The position numbers and the translations under genes are program-made. This document shows, piece by piece, positions 27,216 to 38,870 of a stretch of 64,000 nucleotides of DNA; positions within the stretch are counted from its first letter, which is position 1, and each line of letters begins with the position of its first letter. This stretch comes from Xanthobacter autotrophicus (GTDB lineage: Bacteria > Pseudomonadota > Alphaproteobacteria > Rhizobiales > Xanthobacteraceae). The notes below the pieces were generated by a model. The model made no database searches and was not told the origin of the DNA. It was given only the letters and a program-made list of their open reading frames with translations. Location: NCBI RefSeq assembly GCF_005871085.1, contig NZ_VAUP01000015.1, forward strand, positions 372,001 through 436,000. Reading direction: 5' to 3'.

Positions 27216-28175
27216 TCAGCGCGGGCGGCGCGCCACCCGCTCGATCTCGGCCCGCACCAGGCGCTCCACGATGGAGGGGAGATTCTGGTCCAGCCAATCC
27301 TTCAGCATCGGCCGCAGGATCTCCTTCACCAGATCCTCGATGGTGCGCTGCTTCTGTGGCAGCAGCAGATCGCCCAGCGACTGGAAGGCCGCAGCCACCA
27401 CATCGTCCACGTTGGGCGACAGCAGATCGCGGCGGCGCACCGCGTCCCCACGCAGGTCGGTGTCGGCATCCATGGCGGCGGGCTCCTCGGCAACGGGCGG
27501 GGCGGCACGCCGCGCCATCTGCGGCGCGCGGTCCTCACCCCGTGAGCTTGCCTCACCGCGGGGACCAGAGCGCAGCTCGGGGGCCGGGCGCTCGCCAAGC
27601 CGGGGAGCGCGGGGGGCGGCAGGCGCCTCGAAGCGCTCCGGCTCGGAGGGGGGTGCGGCCCGCCGCTCGAAATCGCGGACCACGCGCGGCGCGGCCTCCG
27701 GCGCGAACGCCCGGCCCCGCTCGCGGCCCGACGGCTCCGCCGGCGACTGCCCGTTCATGGCCGGACCATGGGCCGGATGCCCGTTGGCGTCGTGCGGGAT
27801 GTCGTGCGGATCGGCTTCGGAGGGATCGATGGCCTGGGTCTCGGAGGTCAAATGCTCACTCAGCTCCTCAAGGTCGATGCGGGCGCGGGCGCGCATCTGC
27901 CCGTCGGCGGACGCGGGCCGGGAGGGGACTTCGCGGCGCCCCGCCTCGCGTGGGTCGTAAACGCGGGGTTCGACGCGGCGGGCCGGACGCTCGGCCGCAT
28001 CGGGATCGGGTTCCGGGGCATCGGGCGCACGGCGTTCCGCCGGGCCCGGCCGGGCCGCCCGCTCGGACGCCGGGCGCGCAGCAGCGGGCGGAGCATCATC
28101 ATCCGCCATGATACGACGGATGGAGGCGAGGATGTCTTCCATTGACGGCTCTTGCACCTTTGGGATCGCAGCCAT
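27216..28175 (-). CDS. popZ: PopZ-type polar organising protein (DUF2497)
   Basis: PopZ forms a polymer network at cell poles that anchors the chromosome origin and recruits cell-cycle proteins. The 319-residue product has the three-part layout of the family. An N-terminal helix binds partners (EPSMEDILASIRRIMADDD), a long disordered acidic/proline-rich spacer runs from about 30 to 215, and a conserved C-terminal oligomerisation block follows (VDDVVAAAFQSLGDLLL ... LVKEILRPMLKDWLDQNLPSIVERLVRAEIERVA). The start is ATG 28175. The spacer is arginine-rich as well as acidic. It sits between tolC-type and valS genes as in many relatives. Confidence 0.92.
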   Translation of the reverse strand: MAAIPKVQEPSMEDILASIRRIMADDDAPPAAARPASERAARPGPAERRAPDAPEPDPDAAERPARRVEPRVYDPREAGRREVPSRPASADGQMRARARIDLEELSEHLTSETQAIDPSEADPHDIPHDANGHPAHGPAMNGQSPAEPSGRERGRAFAPEAAPRVVRDFERRAAPPSEPERFEAPAAPRAPRLGERPAPELRSGPRGEASSRGEDRAPQMARRAAPPVAEEPAAMDADTDLRGDAVRRRDLLSPNVDDVVAAAFQSLGDLLLPQKQRTIEDLVKEILRPMLKDWLDQNLPSIVERLVRAEIERVARRPR

Positions 28176-28322
28176 GTTCGACCTCGGCCGAAAGCGTCCC
28201 GGCGCACCCATGCGTGCAGCCGCACCGGCGGGCGAGAATCGCCAAACGCGAAGGCAAGTATTCACCCTGGCACCGGGCTGCAAAAGAGCCTTGCACACCC
28301 GAATGCAGCGTTATTTTGAGGG

Positions 28323-29714
28323 CTATTTTCCGTCGGGCGTGCGAACGCCGGCCCAGCTGTCGCGCACCTGATTGTAGTGCACCTGCGGGTTGTAGACGTC
28401 CACCTTCAAGCCCAGCGAAATCGCATCGAGCTTGCCGATGATGGAGACCAGCGAATAGGCCGCCACCACCCGGTCGCGCTGCGCCACCACGAGGGCCGAC
28501 TGGGAGTTGGTCAGGTCACGCTGGGCATTCAACACGTCGGTGGTGGTGCGCTGGCCCACGCGCCATTCCTCGCGCACGCCTTCCAGCGCCAGCGTGTTGG
28601 CGGCAACCGAGGCCTGTGCCGCCTGGATCTGGACCTTCGCCGCCTCCAGTGCGCCCCAATACTGCACGGCCTGGGCGCGGATGGCGTCGCGGTTCACGTC
28701 CACGTCGATGCGCGCCTGCGACAGCAGCTCCTTCGCCTGGCGGATGTTCGCGTACTCGATGCCGCCCTGGTAGATCGGCACGGACAGGTTGAGGGTCGCC
28801 GCAGCGGTGCCGACGCGCTCGACGCCGATATTCGAATCATAGGCCTGCGAGACCTGGCCCTGAAGGCTCAGGTTCGGCAGCAGCGCGCCTTCGGCGACCT
28901 TCACCTGGAACACCGCCGCATCCACGGCGAACTCCGAGGCCTTGATGGCGGGATGCTGGCTCAGCCCGTTCGCGATCACCCGATCCACCTTGGGAGGCAG
29001 CATGCCTTCGATGGAGCGGGGCGTGAACAGCTTGCCCGGCTCGACACCGATGACCTGCCGGTACACCGCCCGGGCCGAGGAGAGGTTCGCGACGGCCTGG
29101 CTCACCTGATACTGGGCGTCCGCCACGCGCGCCTCGGCCTGGGCCACGTCGGTGCGCGTCACCTCGCCCACGTTGAAGCGGTCACGGGTAGCCCGCAATT
29201 CCTGCTCGAAGGCGGCGAGGCTCTGGCGCTGAAGGTCCAGCAGGGCGATGGCCTGGATGACGTTCATATAGGCCGTCACACCGTTCAGCAGCACCGATTG
29301 CTCGGTGTTGCGGAGCGTCTCGCGCGAGCCGCGCACCTGTGATTCGGCCGTGCGGGTCTGGTTGGCGGTGGTGAAGCCGTTGAACAGCGTATAGGCCGCT
29401 GTCAGGGCGAACTGGCGCGGCCAGGCGCTGCCGCTGGCCGTCGGGGATCCAGTCGACTGATACCGGTAGGCTTCCGGCCCGGCCGATGCGCTGGCGCCGA
29501 GGGTCGGCCGATAGCCCGAGAGAGCCTGCGGCACCTTCTCGTCCACCGCCCGCGTTCCCGCCCGCTGCGAATTCAGCGTGGGATTGTTCACATAGGCCAT
29601 GGCGAGAGCGGCATCCAGGGATTGGCCGGATGCGCTCCCCATGCCGAGCGCGATGATGCTGGCCCCCGCCAAAAATGCATATCCGTTTCGGCGAAAGAGT
29701 CTCGCAACCGACAT
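28323..29714 (-). CDS. TolC-family outer-membrane efflux/secretion channel
   Basis: TolC proteins are trimeric outer-membrane channels that join type I secretion systems and tripartite efflux pumps. The 463-residue product has a signal peptide (FLAGASIIALGMGSASG) and the two OEP repeats that give the coiled-coil barrel. The family opening is QSLDAALAMAYVNNPTLNSQRAGTRAVDEKVPQALSGYRP. Later come LSAARAVYRQVIGVEPGKL-like and QRDLTNSQSALVVAQRDRVVAAYSLVSIIGKL. The last of these is diagnostic for the C-terminal repeat. It follows the pcm-like gene and precedes popZ, a conserved neighbourhood. Its inner-membrane partner may be elsewhere; the MacAB-like operon in this window is a candidate user. Confidence 0.92.
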   Translation of the reverse strand: MSVARLFRRNGYAFLAGASIIALGMGSASGQSLDAALAMAYVNNPTLNSQRAGTRAVDEKVPQALSGYRPTLGASASAGPEAYRYQSTGSPTASGSAWPRQFALTAAYTLFNGFTTANQTRTAESQVRGSRETLRNTEQSVLLNGVTAYMNVIQAIALLDLQRQSLAAFEQELRATRDRFNVGEVTRTDVAQAEARVADAQYQVSQAVANLSSARAVYRQVIGVEPGKLFTPRSIEGMLPPKVDRVIANGLSQHPAIKASEFAVDAAVFQVKVAEGALLPNLSLQGQVSQAYDSNIGVERVGTAAATLNLSVPIYQGGIEYANIRQAKELLSQARIDVDVNRDAIRAQAVQYWGALEAAKVQIQAAQASVAANTLALEGVREEWRVGQRTTTDVLNAQRDLTNSQSALVVAQRDRVVAAYSLVSIIGKLDAISLGLKVDVYNPQVHYNQVRDSWAGVRTPDGK

Positions 29715-29872
29715 CCCAATCTCCCGGTCCGACGCGGCGTGCAGACGTGCTGCAGCGACTCTGCCGCGCGGTAACTTGTTCGAAAGATATCTGCACCGCT
29801 CGCGATCGGGAACCGATCGGTTCGATGTAGCGGACGTTTTCGGGGCAGCGCGGCAAACGCGCCACAGGTGCT

Positions 29873-30535
29873 TCAGAAAACGAAGCGCGGCGCGGCTTTG
29901 AAACCCGGCAGCGCCGGCACGGCGGCGTTAAAGGCCACCCGCTCACTCATGGCGCCCGCGACCTTGGTGAACACCTGGGCCTGCCCGGCGCCCCCGTGGC
30001 CCACCACGGCGACGACTCGGCCGCCTTCCTTCACCTGGGCGAAGAGGCTGGCCGGCACTTCGTCGACGGCTCCGTTGATGAGAATGAGGTCGTAGGGTGC
30101 CTCCGCGGCCCAGCCGGCGTTCAGCGGCCCCTGCATCACCGCCACGTTCGCGACGCCCAGTTCGGCGAGGGTGGCCGTCGCGGTCGCGGCAAGGCCAGCG
30201 TCCTCCTCCACGGCAACCACCTGCTGCGCGAGACGCGACAGAACGGCGGCGGAATAACCAGTGCCTGTGCCCACGTCGAGCACGTGCTCGTGCTCCTGCA
30301 CGTCGGCGACCTGCACGAGGCGCGCCAGAATCATCGGCTCGATGAGATAGCGCGGGGCATTGCCGGAGGTGAGCGCCAGATCGTCGTCGATATAGGCGAG
30401 CGACTTCAGCTGAGCCGGCACGAACTTTTCGCGCGGGATCTCCAGCATGGCGGCGACGATGCGAGGATCGGTGACATTGTTGGTGCGGACCTGTCCGTCC
30501 ACCATGCCGCGGCGAAGCTCGACGAAATCGATCAT
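29873..30535 (-). CDS. Protein-L-isoaspartate O-methyltransferase family protein
   Basis: The family repairs isoaspartyl residues by SAM-dependent methylation. The 220-residue product starts at ATG 30535 (MIDFVELRRGMVDGQVRTNNV) and has the SAM-binding motif HVLDVGTGTGYSAAVLSRLA. Post-motif regions VVAVEEDAGLA and YDLILINGAVDEVP follow. In this alphaproteobacterial subgroup the PCMT active-site segment is changed (VRTNNVTDPRIVAAM), and the repair activity is not certain. The frame is open to 30961 but without homology there. It lies upstream of the tolC-type gene on the same strand. Confidence 0.88.
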   Translation of the reverse strand: MIDFVELRRGMVDGQVRTNNVTDPRIVAAMLEIPREKFVPAQLKSLAYIDDDLALTSGNAPRYLIEPMILARLVQVADVQEHEHVLDVGTGTGYSAAVLSRLAQQVVAVEEDAGLAATATATLAELGVANVAVMQGPLNAGWAAEAPYDLILINGAVDEVPASLFAQVKEGGRVVAVVGHGGAGQAQVFTKVAGAMSERVAFNAAVPALPGFKAAPRFVF

Positions 30536-31026
30536 GATGCGTCTCCGGCCAAACCCGGACCCGGACCGGCCCGGCCGAAACATCCCGGGCGGCGGCTCCG
30601 TGCCAAAACTCTTGATGAGGACACCTTCCTGCCGACCGGATCGCCAGGCGATCCGCCCGGATCGGGCGCTGGCGCGACCGGCGTCCCCATAAGGTTCGGA
30701 AACGCCTGTGCCGCTCGGCTCAAGAGCCATATTGCCGCCCCTTTTGCAAGGCGCTCCATATGGTCCAGGCCGTCGTGGGCGGGCCGATGTGGCCGCAAGT
30801 CGCATGGTCCCGCGCCGGCAGCGGGTGGAGGTTGATCCCCTGCCCCGGCCCGAAGCCGCCTGCGGCGCCCACGCGTCGGGCAAGGCCGCGCCCCGCGACC
30901 GCCCGTCGCGCGACGTAGCGGAGGCGACTATCGCAAGACAGCGACGAGCTCGCCAAACCACGCCGGGGGTTGCGCGACGAGACGCACGGCCAGTTTCGCG
31001 GTGAGACGCAGGGAGAGACCCGCAGG
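30536..31026. other. Non-coding stretch between the pcm-like and globin genes
   Basis: Divergent promoters for the methyltransferase and the truncated haemoglobin should lie in these 491 bases. I see open frames only as shadows and no clear promoter, RNA or repeat. Confidence 0.45.
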
Positions 31027-31464
31027 ATGAACGCTTCCCTTCCCCCGACTTCGGCCGGGCCCGCCCCTGGCCTCGACGAGGAAGCCGTGCGCCGGCTGGT
31101 CCACCTGTTCTATGAGCGCGTGCACAAGGACCCGGTGCTCGGGCCGATTTTTTCCGGCCGCATCGCCCCCGATGCCTGGCCCGTGCATCTCGCCAAGATG
31201 TGCGATTTCTGGTCGTCCGTGCTGCTGAAGTCCGGACGCTACGAGGGCCGCCCCCTGCCGCCCCATTTGGCGCTGGGATCGGACGCCGGAGACGCGCAGT
31301 TTGCCCGCTGGCTCGCCTTGTTCCGTCCCACGGCGCTGGAAGTGCTGCCGCCGGACGCTGCGCAGGCCGCCATCGCCCATGCCGAGCGGATGGCCCATTC
31401 CTTCCGCCTCGCCATCGGTTTCCACAGCGGCGAGGACATCACGCGCATGCCGCCCCTAAGGTAA
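31027..31464 (+). CDS. Group III truncated haemoglobin
   Basis: This is a small haem protein of 145 residues; group III members bind oxygen and NO, but their role is not settled. By comparison with the Campylobacter Ctb protein, all key positions are present: Tyr29 (B10) in LFYERV, His54 (E7) in WPVHLAKM, the proximal haem ligand His80 in PPHLAL, and Trp95 (G8) in ARWLALF. FWSSVLL in the middle is family-typical. The start is ATG 31027, with AGGGAGAG about ten bases upstream. The first 14 residues are a proline-rich tail. It is a single gene with no obvious partner. Confidence 0.9.
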   Translation: MNASLPPTSAGPAPGLDEEAVRRLVHLFYERVHKDPVLGPIFSGRIAPDAWPVHLAKMCDFWSSVLLKSGRYEGRPLPPHLALGSDAGDAQFARWLALFRPTALEVLPPDAAQAAIAHAERMAHSFRLAIGFHSGEDITRMPPLR

Positions 31465-31834
31465 AATAGGCTTCTGTTTCGGCTTCACCCCGGCCCTGCA
31501 ACGCGACCTGCCGTAGCGGCCGCAGCGTCTTGCGCGGAAGGCTGCTTCCGGCACCGCGTCCCAACCGTTACAAATGCGAACGAATATCACCCTAGGTTGC
31601 ATTTTAACGCATGGCAGTCGTGCCAAAACCGCATGGCATGCGTTCCGTGGCGGAAAAGACAACGCTGACAACGTCGAACGCCCGGTCGCCGGTCTGGCTG
31701 GAAGCCATTGGTAACAATTAACTTTATGAAATCGGTTACATTGCGGCATATGGCCACAATTGGCCATATGTTATCACAGTACCGTGTCGTCTATACAACG
31801 TACGCGTGTTACACGTTCAGAGGGTGGGTCCCCC
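31465..31834. other. AT-richer intergenic region with palindromes upstream of a glycosyltransferase
   Basis: The 370 bases between the globin and the glycosyltransferase are lower in GC than the window and carry two inverted repeats. One is AACGCATGGCA (31606-31616) against TGGCATGCGTT (31634-31644), 10 of 11 matching. The other is the perfect palindrome at 31747-31770. A minus-strand frame of 103 residues crosses this region but shows no family and no ribosome site. Confidence 0.55.
31747..31770. promoter_or_regulatory. Perfect 10-bp inverted repeat, candidate operator
   Basis: CATATGGCCA and TGGCCATATG are separated by the four bases CAAT. The element ends 64 bases before the GTG start of the glycosyltransferase and lies in AT-rich DNA, where a promoter is expected. 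A dimeric regulator is the most natural reader, but I cannot name one. As RNA it would be a weak hairpin without a uridine run. Confidence 0.55.
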
Positions 31835-32917
31835 GTGCGAAACAATGCTGTCACCGTTGCGGCGGTCATCCCACTTTACAATGGGGCGCCCTTCATCCGC
31901 GAGGCGCTGGAAAGCGTCCTGAGCCAGACGGAGCCGGCGGACGAGATCATCGTGGTGGATGACGGCTCCACCGACGACGGCCCCGCCATCGTCGAGGAGA
32001 TGGCGCTCAGCAACCCCATCACCCTGCTGCGCAAGCCCAATGGTGGGCAATCATCGGCGCGCAACCTCGCCATCCAGCACACCGCATGCAGCCACGTGGC
32101 CTTCCTCGATCAGGACGACGCCTGGTACGAGGAGCATCTGGAAATCCTCAAGCGGCCGTTCACGCAAGGCCACGTGCGCCGCCTCGGCCTGGTCTACGGC
32201 AACCTTGATCAGATCGACCGCAAGGGACGGCTGATCCAGCAGTGCTGCCTGGATGAGAACCTCTCGCCCCAGCCCAAGCGCTCGCTCCGCGACTGCCTGC
32301 GCCACGACATGTTCATTCTGCCCGGGGCGACGCTGGCGTCGAAGCAGGCCATGATCGATGCCGGGCTGTTCGACGAGCGCCTGTCCGGCTACGAGGACGA
32401 CGACCTGTTCGTGCGGATGTTCGCGCGCGGCGTTGGCATCCTCTATCTCAACGTCGCCGTGACGCGCTGGCGCATCTATTCCGGCTCGACCTCCTACAGC
32501 CCGCGCATGGCGCGCTCACGCGCGATCTATTTCCACAAGCTGGTAGAAATCTTCCCGGACGAGCCGCGCATCGAACTTTTTCCGACCCGCGACGCCATTG
32601 GACCCCACTTTCTCGGCCTGCTCACCGGCGAGTTCATCGCCGCCTCCCGAAGCGGAGACAAGGACCGCTTGCTGCGCGCCTGGGATGATGTTCAGCAGGT
32701 GGTTGCGGTCATGCAGCCCAAGGTTCGCCGCAGAATGGCGTTGGTCCACCCCATCATCGAGGCGACACTTCTCACCCCTGTCCGTTCGCTGTCGCGACGC
32801 GCCATGCGCTACGTGGCCCGCGATGTCCTGAGGGAGCTGCGGGAGCTGGAGGAGATGCATAAATGGTCCGGGGACAAGCTGAAGGCTCTGCTTGCGCCCG
32901 CCGCGGTAACACCTTAA
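31835..32917 (+). CDS. Family 2 glycosyltransferase
   Basis: This is a soluble GT-A-fold transferase, 360 residues. The nucleotide-binding start is TVAAVIPLYNGAPFIREALESVL, followed by EIIVVDDGSTDDG. The metal-binding motif is FLDQDDAWY (D-Q-D-D), and an acceptor-side ED pair occurs in SGYEDDDLFVRMF. The C-terminal 120 residues are helical and unlike anything I can name. I choose GTG 31835 because an AGAGGGTGGG ribosome site precedes it; upstream codons to 31760 are not conserved-looking. It is alone rather than in a polysaccharide cluster. The donor and acceptor sugars are unknown. Confidence 0.85.
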   Translation: MRNNAVTVAAVIPLYNGAPFIREALESVLSQTEPADEIIVVDDGSTDDGPAIVEEMALSNPITLLRKPNGGQSSARNLAIQHTACSHVAFLDQDDAWYEEHLEILKRPFTQGHVRRLGLVYGNLDQIDRKGRLIQQCCLDENLSPQPKRSLRDCLRHDMFILPGATLASKQAMIDAGLFDERLSGYEDDDLFVRMFARGVGILYLNVAVTRWRIYSGSTSYSPRMARSRAIYFHKLVEIFPDEPRIELFPTRDAIGPHFLGLLTGEFIAASRSGDKDRLLRAWDDVQQVVAVMQPKVRRRMALVHPIIEATLLTPVRSLSRRAMRYVARDVLRELRELEEMHKWSGDKLKALLAPAAVTP

Positions 32918-32933
32918 GAACGCGCCTTCGTGA

Positions 32934-33007
32934 GGCCACGTGGCGGAGTGGTTACGCAGCGGACTGCAAATCCGTGCACCCCGGTTCGATTCCGGGCGTG
33001 GCCTCCA
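32934..33007 (+). tRNA. tRNA-Cys (anticodon GCA)
   Basis: A complete 74-base cloverleaf with encoded CCA. The acceptor arms are GGCCACG and CGTGGCC, the anticodon loop reads CTGCAAA, and the T-arm is CCCCGGTTCGATTCCGGG. It lies 17 bases after the glycosyltransferase stop. Confidence 0.95.
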
Positions 33008-33221
33008 TTCTCCGCCGACCATTCCCGAGCGTGTCGGTCCCGAGGCTTCGCCGCCAGCGCAAGAGCGCGGCTTGCGGGCCACAGACGCCGCCGAAGCGGC
33101 GGTTCCGCGCCTTCGCGCCCCATCGATGATACACCGAGATACCACACACCGTTGACTTGCGCAGGCGGCGGCGGTTGATGAACCTTATGCGGCCCCACTC
33201 CTTTGGCCGCCGGAGACAGGC

Positions 33222-35087
<1,866 letters not shown>

Positions 35088-35213
35088 TTTTACAAGGCTT
35101 TGCACCCGGTTTGCGGACCGGGTGCGGCAATGCGGGCGCAGAAAATACGCGTTTCGACTTCACAAGCGGGCAAGCGGTTGCTATATCGCCCGCCTCGGTC
35201 GCAAGACCCACGG

Positions 35214-35289
35214 TCCCTGATAGCTCAGTTGGTAGAGCGTTCGACTGTTAATCGAATGGTCGCAGGTTCGAGTCCTGCTCAGGGAGCCA
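35214..35289 (+). tRNA. tRNA-Asn (anticodon GTT)
   Basis: A complete 76-base cloverleaf with encoded CCA. The acceptor arms are TCCCTGA and TCAGGGA, the D-arm TAGCTCAGTTGGTAGAGC, the anticodon loop CTGTTAA, and the T-arm CGCAGGTTCGAGTCCTGC. Confidence 0.95.
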
Positions 35290-35384
35290 TTTTCACCCCG
35301 CACAGCACGCCCAGGGTCGCCGGCAGGGCATAAGGCCCGGCAGCCACGGCGCGGGATGTGAACCGGGGCCAGCCTCGCCTCCCC

Positions 35385-35425
35385 GCCTCAGATCATTCGC
35401 CTCAGATCATTCGCCTCAGATCATT
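35385..35425. repeat. Three tandem copies of a 14-bp unit
   Basis: The unit GCCTCAGATCATTC is repeated head to tail at 35385, 35399 and 35413; the last copy differs only in its final base. It lies between tRNA-Asn and gabT in non-coding DNA. No function is evident; copy number may vary. Confidence 0.9.
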
Positions 35426-35465
35426 GCAAGGCCGCCTAAAGCGCTACTTGAGAGCGCCGCTTCAA

Positions 35466-35485
35466 GCCGCGGCGCGCGCCGCGGC
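35466..35485. repeat. Perfect 20-bp palindrome downstream of gabT
   Basis: GCCGCGGCGC is followed without any spacer by GCGCCGCGGC, 65 bases beyond the gabT stop. A terminator role is possible but there is no uridine run and no loop. Confidence 0.6.
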
Positions 35486-35550
35486 AGCCGAGGAAACGGG
35501 CCGGCCTCCTGTGCCCGCCCGCTTCCGCGGATTGATCAAGTTCCCCTGCT

Positions 35551-36837
35551 TCAGGCGGCACCTGCCACCAGTGCCCGCTCCAGCTTGCCGAGCCCCTCGT
35601 CGAGGAGGGCGTCGGTGATGGTCAGCGGGTTCAGGAGGCGGATGGTGTTGCCGTAGACGCCGCAGGTGATCAGGATCAGCCCGTCCGCCAGCGCCGCCTG
35701 GGTCACGCGCTTGGCGGCATCGGCGTCGGGCTCCACGGTACCGCGCTTCTTCACCACGTCGAAGGCGATCATGGCGCCGGGTCCCCGGATCGAGCCGATG
35801 GCAACCGCATCGTTGCGCAGCGCCACGCGGGCGAGAGCGTCCTTGATGCGGGCGCCGATGACGTTGGCGCGCTCGACCAGCCTCTCCTCGGCGATCACGT
35901 CCAGCACGGCGAGGGCGGCGGCGCAGGCGATGGGATTTCCGGCATAGGTGCCGCCAAGGCCACCGGGCTCAGCCGCATCCATGATCGCCTCGCGGCCGAT
36001 CACCCCCGAGAGGGGAAAGCCGCCGGCCAGCGACTTAGCCACGGTGACGAGGTCCGGCTCGACCCCGGAATGCGCGATGCCGAACATGCGGCCGGTGCGG
36101 GCAAAGCCGGTCTGCACCTCGTCGGCGATCAGCACGATGCCGTGCGCGTCGCAGGTCTGGCGCAGCGCCACCAGCAGCTCGGTGGGCGCCGGCAGGAAGC
36201 CGCCCTCGCCCTGCACCGGCTCGATGATGATCGCCGCCACGTCCTGCGGGCCGATGTCGGCGCGAAACAGGTAGTCGAGCGCCTTGAGCGTGTCGGCGAC
36301 GCTCACGCCATGGTCGGCGCAGGGGAACGGGAGATGGAAGATGCCGGGCGGGGAAATGCCAAACTTCTTCTTGTAGGGCAGCACCTTGCCGGTGAGCGCC
36401 ATGGTGAGTGCCGTACGGCCGTGGAAGCCGCCGGAAAAGGCGACAACGCCGGTGCGGCCGGTGGCGGCCTTGGCGATCTTCACCGCATTCTCCACCGCCT
36501 CGGCACCGGTGGAGAACAGGATGGATTTCGCCGCGCCGGAGAAGGGGGCGATGGCGTTCAGTCTCTCGCACAGCGCCACATAGGGCTCGTAGGGCACGAT
36601 CTGGAACGCGGTGTGGGTATAGGCATCGAGCTGCGCGCGCACCGCCGCCAGAACCTTGGGGTGGCGGTGGCCGGTGTTGAGGACGGCGATGCCACCGGCG
36701 AAATCGATGTAGCGCGTGCCGTCGGCGTCCCAGACCTCCGACCCCTCCGCCTTCTGCGCGAAGACCGGATAGGCGGTCGCGATGCCCCGGGGAATGGCCT
36801 TGGTTCGGCGGGCTTGCAGCGCGGCATTCTCGGACAT
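35551..36837 (-). CDS. gabT: 4-aminobutyrate aminotransferase
   Basis: This PLP enzyme transfers the amino group of GABA to 2-oxoglutarate, giving succinate semialdehyde and glutamate. The 428-residue product has the class III aminotransferase features. These are YIDFAGGIAVLNTGHRHPKV near the start, the PLP aspartate in LIADEVQTGFARTG, and the Schiff-base lysine in VTVAKSLAGGFPLSGVIG. FFSTGAEAVENAVKIAKAATGR-like binds the phosphate (ILFSTGAEAVENAVKIA). ATG 36837 has AAGGAGGAG six bases upstream. No gabD is adjacent. Related omega-transaminases with other substrates cannot be fully excluded. Confidence 0.92.
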   Translation of the reverse strand: MSENAALQARRTKAIPRGIATAYPVFAQKAEGSEVWDADGTRYIDFAGGIAVLNTGHRHPKVLAAVRAQLDAYTHTAFQIVPYEPYVALCERLNAIAPFSGAAKSILFSTGAEAVENAVKIAKAATGRTGVVAFSGGFHGRTALTMALTGKVLPYKKKFGISPPGIFHLPFPCADHGVSVADTLKALDYLFRADIGPQDVAAIIIEPVQGEGGFLPAPTELLVALRQTCDAHGIVLIADEVQTGFARTGRMFGIAHSGVEPDLVTVAKSLAGGFPLSGVIGREAIMDAAEPGGLGGTYAGNPIACAAALAVLDVIAEERLVERANVIGARIKDALARVALRNDAVAIGSIRGPGAMIAFDVVKKRGTVEPDADAAKRVTQAALADGLILITCGVYGNTIRLLNPLTITDALLDEGLGKLERALVAGAA

Positions 36838-36928
36838 GGCGCTCCTCCTTATCGTTGCCTCAGGATAAGACGCGATCGCGTTCGGCGGGAATGGGCTTGA
36901 TCGGGGCAAGCGCCGCCGCCGGCCGGTA

Positions 36929-37643
<715 letters not shown>

Positions 37644-37651
<8 letters not shown>

Positions 37652-38870
37652 GGATCGCCTCCACCGGATCGATGCTGGCGGCGCGCACCGCCGGGGCAAG
37701 GCCGGCGACCACGCCGGTCAGGGTGGCGAGCAGCGCCGCCGCCACGAACAGGCTGGGCTCCAGGATCAGCGGGAACAGCTCCGATCCGTCCACCTGCCGC
37801 AACAGGTGATGCCACAGGATCAGAGCCCCGGCGCCAGCCGCCGACCCCAGCACCGAGCCGAACAGCCCGAGCACCCCGCCCTGGATGAGGAAGATCCGCA
37901 ATATCCGCCCCCGGGAAGCGCCCATGGCACGCAGGATGCCGATGTCCTTGGAACGCTGGATCACCGACACCACCAGCACGGCTGCAATGCCGAACGCCAC
38001 CGAGATGCCCACGAACAGCCGGATCAGCGTGTTGGAGGTCTGCTGCGCCCGCACCGCCGTGAAGAACTGGGCATTGGTGGTGATCCAGCTGTCCGCCTCC
38101 ACCGGCACCACGGCGGCGATGTCGCGGGCGATGGTGTCGGCGGCATAGGTGTCGGTCACGGTCATGTCGATGGTGGTGGCGCCGCCGATGAGGTTGAGCA
38201 GGCTCTGGGCGGTGCGCAGGGCCACATAGGTATTGCGCTCGTTGGCGCCCTTGTTGCCGAAATCGAAGATGCCGGTAATGGTCAGGATCCGCCCGCTGCC
38301 GTTGGCGGTGGTCACGTTCAGCTTGTCGCCGACGCCCGCGCCCAGGTCCTTCGCCAGCTCGGTGCCGATGAGAATGTCGTCGGTGCCGAGCCGCGTCTCC
38401 CCCGCCACCAGATAGTCGGGCACGCGCACGATCCGGAAATACTGCTCGGGCTCCATCCCGGTGATGGAGATGGAGCGGCTGGCATCGCCCCGCACCGCGA
38501 GGGCGGAGCCGGAGGCCGTGGGCGCCACCACCACCACGTCCGGCCGCGCCCGCATGGCCACCGCGATGGACTGCCACTGGTCGATGGAGAGGATGCGCTG
38601 GGAGGGCTTCTGCACCAGCGCGCCTTCGATCACCCCCGGATCAAAGCGCAGCGGCCGCGCCACCTCGTCCAGCGGCGAAAGCTGGATCTGCGGCTGGGAG
38701 GTCAGCACCCGTTTGATGAAATTGGTCTGAAGCCCGGCCAGCATGGCCGACATGAACACGATCACCCCAACGCCGATGGTGATGCCGCCGAGGATGAAGG
38801 CGGTCTGCATGCGGCCTTCGCCGAGGAAGCGCAGGGCGGCAATCCATTCGAACGGCAGCCAGCGGTTCAT
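37644..38870 (-). CDS. ABC transporter permease, FtsX/MacB type
   Basis: The 408-residue membrane protein has the four-helix MacB/LolC layout: an N-terminal helix ([26 protein letters not shown]), a large periplasmic MacB-PCD domain of about 230 residues, and three C-terminal helices. Near the end, [30 protein letters not shown] carries the FtsX-family P-x-E-A-I-R-G ending. ATG 38870 overlaps the upstream adaptor stop by four bases. With the ATPase it forms the pump; the substrate is not evident. Confidence 0.9.

Noticed and set aside
28176-28298. Extended PopZ N-terminus
   Set aside because: PopZ proteins start at the M-x-x-I...EPSMEDILASIRRI helix; the additional 41 residues have no homology.
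30928-31425. Minus-strand frame of 165 codons opposite the globin
   Set aside because: The globin on the plus strand is certain; the opposite frame shows no family and a shadow-like composition.
31456-31767. Minus-strand frame of 103 codons upstream of the glycosyltransferase
   Set aside because: No ribosome site, no family, and it crosses the palindromes of the intergenic region.
35214-35289. Integrated element at tRNA-Asn
   Set aside because: No integrase gene and no repeated tRNA 3' end were seen nearby.
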